The notes below the pieces were generated by a model, which searched no databases, was not told the DNA's origin, and was given only the letters and a program-made list of their open reading frames with translations. From Thermoplasmatales archaeon (GTDB lineage Archaea > Thermoplasmatota > Thermoplasmata > Thermoplasmatales > Thermoplasmataceae): a stretch of 64,000 nucleotides of DNA. The number at the start of each line of letters is the position of its first letter. Position 1 is the stretch's first letter. The stretch spans positions 23,453-87,452 of the forward strand of contig JACWAH010000020.1 in the NCBI GenBank assembly GCA_014874365.1, read 5' to 3'. The translations under genes and the position numbers were made by a program. Shown here in pieces: positions 62,677 through 64,000 of this stretch.

Positions 62677-63137
62677 TTTCTACGGCTGCCTCGCTTCAAC
62701 CTTTCATCCAGATAACCTGTAGAAACCTGGTGCTCAACAGACACAACGGGGATTTCCAGGCCATCGAGAAAGATCGTTTCCGTTTTTACCGTCCCAGGGT
62801 TTTGCACAGGAGACCAGGCACCATTCCTGAATACCCTCAAGTTACCCATTATGTCAATGCTGACTCCGTCAATCTTGATGACCCCAAAGTGCGATTCGAA
62901 TTTTTCGGTGCTGGAGAATTCCACTTTCCTGACAACGTGATCACTGAAGGCTTTCTCCACATGGTACGCGCCTTCAGCATCTGTGAGTAAATCAATATCA
63001 TCCGGTAAAATGGCATATCCCTGGAGCACAAGAGATGTACTTCCATCCACCGCCCATTTAATTTCTCTTGGCATCCCTGCCGAAAGAACATGCAACGCAT
63101 TCACAAACCGGTCGGGAATGCTTAACTTATTTCTCAA
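62673..63137 (-). CDS. Nucleotidyltransferase-fold protein
   Basis: A 154-aa protein with the polymerase-beta-like pattern: GSTSLVLQGY followed after a short gap by DDIDLL (the DxD pair) and a third acidic residue in GVSIDIMGNL, all three expected catalytic carboxylates. The C-terminus (VVSVEHQVSTGYLDERLKRG) is like the AbiEii/MNT-like small transferases that act on tRNA or proteins. The start is TTG 63137 with GGTGAGG about 9 nt upstream. It is first of a two-gene unit. Confidence 0.72.
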   Translation of the reverse strand: MRNKLSIPDRFVNALHVLSAGMPREIKWAVDGSTSLVLQGYAILPDDIDLLTDAEGAYHVEKAFSDHVVRKVEFSSTEKFESHFGVIKIDGVSIDIMGNLRVFRNGAWSPVQNPGTVKTETIFLDGLEIPVVSVEHQVSTGYLDERLKRGSRRK

Positions 63138-63363
63138 TTTTCCTCACCATCAACTGTATCACTTTATCCTGATTCCGGGGACTTTATCTCACTTTCATAG
63201 GATGGAACCACATTGAATATGATAATGCTGCAAGAGATATATTAACAGTTCGACTTTTAAAACGATAATACGGCTGGAACACCGCCCCGTCTTAAACAAA
63301 GGAAATTAAAGCAGTCGTACAGCGGTTAAAGCAAAAAGCAGGTAATTAACTAACCTGGATTAA
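63138..63363. other. Intergenic region between the nucleotidyltransferase pair and the membrane protein
   Basis: About 225 bp. It contains the ribosome binding site (GGTGAGG) and presumably the promoter of the minus-strand pair, plus the 3' end of the membrane-protein transcript. No repeat or RNA gene is seen. Confidence 0.4.
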
Positions 63364-63834
63364 TCAACTCAAACTTCGATCCGCTGGCAGTCCGTGCGCC
63401 CTGTATATCCCAAGATAGTACAGGCCTGCAGAATAGGCGATCAATGCACTCACAGCACTCATCGCCATTCCAATGGAGTTACCAAAGGACTGTCCGTAAA
63501 GCAGAAAAAGAAGACCATTAATTATGGCACTTGCAATCGCAACTATCCCCACTCCTGAAATTATGAGAAAAGCCCTTAAATGTACCCTCAAGGCAAAAAA
63601 GAGGTAGACCAGGCTGGTTGCCAGGAGAAGTATCCCGACAACAACATGCGCAAGCACAAAGATCGAAAGGTCCGCATAATATTGAAGCAGAGAGAAAAAC
63701 GTCCCAGATCTTGCCGGCAAGTCAACCTCCAGATTAATGCTCATTCCCAGCCAGAACTGCAGAGTTACAAGAGCCAGGAATGCAATGGTGGTTCGCAAAA
63801 TCCATTTCAGTTGCAGGACATCAATCTTCATCAT
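63364..63834 (-). CDS. Four-helix membrane protein
   Basis: A 156-aa protein with four clear membrane helices (WILRTTIAFLALVTLQFWL, LSIFVLAHVVVGILLLATSL, AFLIISGVGIVAIASAII, GMAMSAVSALIAYSAGLYYL), both ends probably cytoplasmic. The function is unknown; the shape resembles DoxX-like or other small redox-linked proteins only loosely. A minus-strand TATA box, GTTTAAATG (about 63852-63860), sits 22-28 bp before the ATG (63834 or 63831). The palindrome at 63873 lies just upstream of that box. Confidence 0.65.
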   Translation of the reverse strand: MMKIDVLQLKWILRTTIAFLALVTLQFWLGMSINLEVDLPARSGTFFSLLQYYADLSIFVLAHVVVGILLLATSLVYLFFALRVHLRAFLIISGVGIVAIASAIINGLLFLLYGQSFGNSIGMAMSAVSALIAYSAGLYYLGIYRAHGLPADRSLS

Positions 63835-63872
63835 TATTGCATCACCAACCCCATTTAAACTCTAACTCAGGC

Positions 63873-63963
63873 TATTATGCATAATATGTTTTGAGAATCT
63901 CCGTGTTTTGTTGATAAAATGCAAATATTTATATGTGTGCATATTATGCATATACATAATATG
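63873..63963. promoter_or_regulatory. Shared operator region with repeated TATTATG/CATAATA half-sites
   Basis: A 14-bp perfect palindrome, TATTATGCATAATA (63873-63886), is followed 54 bp later by CATATTATG (63940-63948) and its inverse CATAATATG (63955-63963), whose last three bases are the ATG of the plus-strand gene. The TATA box of that gene (AATATTTATATG, about 63924-63935) lies between. A dimeric regulator could bind both sites and control both divergent genes. Confidence 0.65.
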
Positions 63964-64000
63964 ACTCATCCAGACTGGGTACTTAAATTCAAGCAGAAAG
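63961..64000 (+). CDS. Start of a gene cut by the window end
   Basis: Only thirteen codons are visible (MTHPDWVLKFKQK, ending inside the next codon). The start is supported by a TATA box about 25-35 bp upstream and by the operator repeat that overlaps the ATG. It could be the autoregulated transcription factor of this divergent region; too little is seen to say. Confidence 0.5.
   Translation, partial: MTHPDWVLKFKQK

Noticed and set aside
1..64000. CRISPR array, rRNA genes, integrase or attachment site
   Set aside because: No regularly spaced direct repeats, rRNA sequence or integrase gene was seen on either strand, and the single tRNA gene has no repeated 3' end nearby.

Overview
The window reads as one stretch of chromosome from an acidophilic archaeon of the Thermoplasmata, most likely Thermoplasmatales. 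The signs are: a thermopsin-family acid protease, very large Asn/Ser/Thr-rich surface proteins, archaeal S12 and S7, an archaeal SRP RNA with FtsY, both prefoldin subunits, KEOPS Pcc1, archaeal riboflavin enzymes (RibL and archaeal RibC), MptA, a GHMP-type shikimate kinase, DtdA, and a fused gamma-alpha 2-oxoacid:ferredoxin oxidoreductase. Many genes have a TATA-like box about 25 bp upstream of the start codon, which suggests leaderless mRNAs. Others, mostly inside operons, have GGAGG/GGTGA-like ribosome binding sites or ATGA, GTGA or TTGA overlaps. The assignment below order level is inference.

Layout. 1-5.1 kb: the end of an acyl-CoA synthetase, a fumarase/aspartase-family lyase, and the two-subunit 2-oxoacid:ferredoxin oxidoreductase. 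5.3-14.2 kb: a complete peptide-type ABC importer (binding protein with a PKD-like domain, two permeases, two ATPases with large insertions, and a small membrane protein). 14.2-17.8 kb: a three-gene minus-strand operon (67-aa protein, winged-helix protein, GNAT) back to back with rtcB and an amidohydrolase. 17.9-23.4 kb: a 1009-aa cell-surface protein, an Ada-type DNA repair protein and an amino-acid permease. 23.5-29.2 kb: argS and a shikimate operon, aroB-aroE-aroK-aroA. 29.3-34.2 kb: a GH15 glucoamylase/trehalase, a membrane protein and valS. 34.4-39.1 kb: a helical protein with dtdA, then a three-gene cassette (threonine-synthase-like PLP enzyme, DUF1611 P-loop protein, MurL/QueC-like PP-loop protein). 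39.1-43.1 kb: tsr3, a small membrane protein and an iron/cobalamin ABC importer. 43.3-48.8 kb: SRP RNA, an HD hydrolase, a RimI-like GNAT, the riboflavin operon ribB-ribL-ribC-ribH, and the pcc1-pfdB-mptA operon. 48.8-53.3 kb: tRNA-Arg(UCU), an MFS transporter, rps12-rps7, a MarC-family protein and decayed mobile-element sequence. 53.3-64 kb: a giant thermopsin-like protease, an orphan 300-aa protein, pgk-pfdA-ftsY, an XRE regulator, a GNAT, a nucleotidyltransferase plus partner pair, and a membrane protein divergent from a gene cut by the window end.

How the genes fit together. Most are housekeeping genes for central carbon metabolism, aromatic and flavin synthesis, translation and protein targeting, combined with scavenging functions suited to a heterotroph in acidic, protein-rich surroundings (secreted protease, peptide importer, amino-acid permease). 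The least explained parts are the PLP/DUF1611/PP-loop cassette, the nucleotidyltransferase pair, an Ada protein lacking its usual phosphotriester-acceptor cysteine, and an mptA gene whose N-terminus is out of frame with the only nearby start codon.
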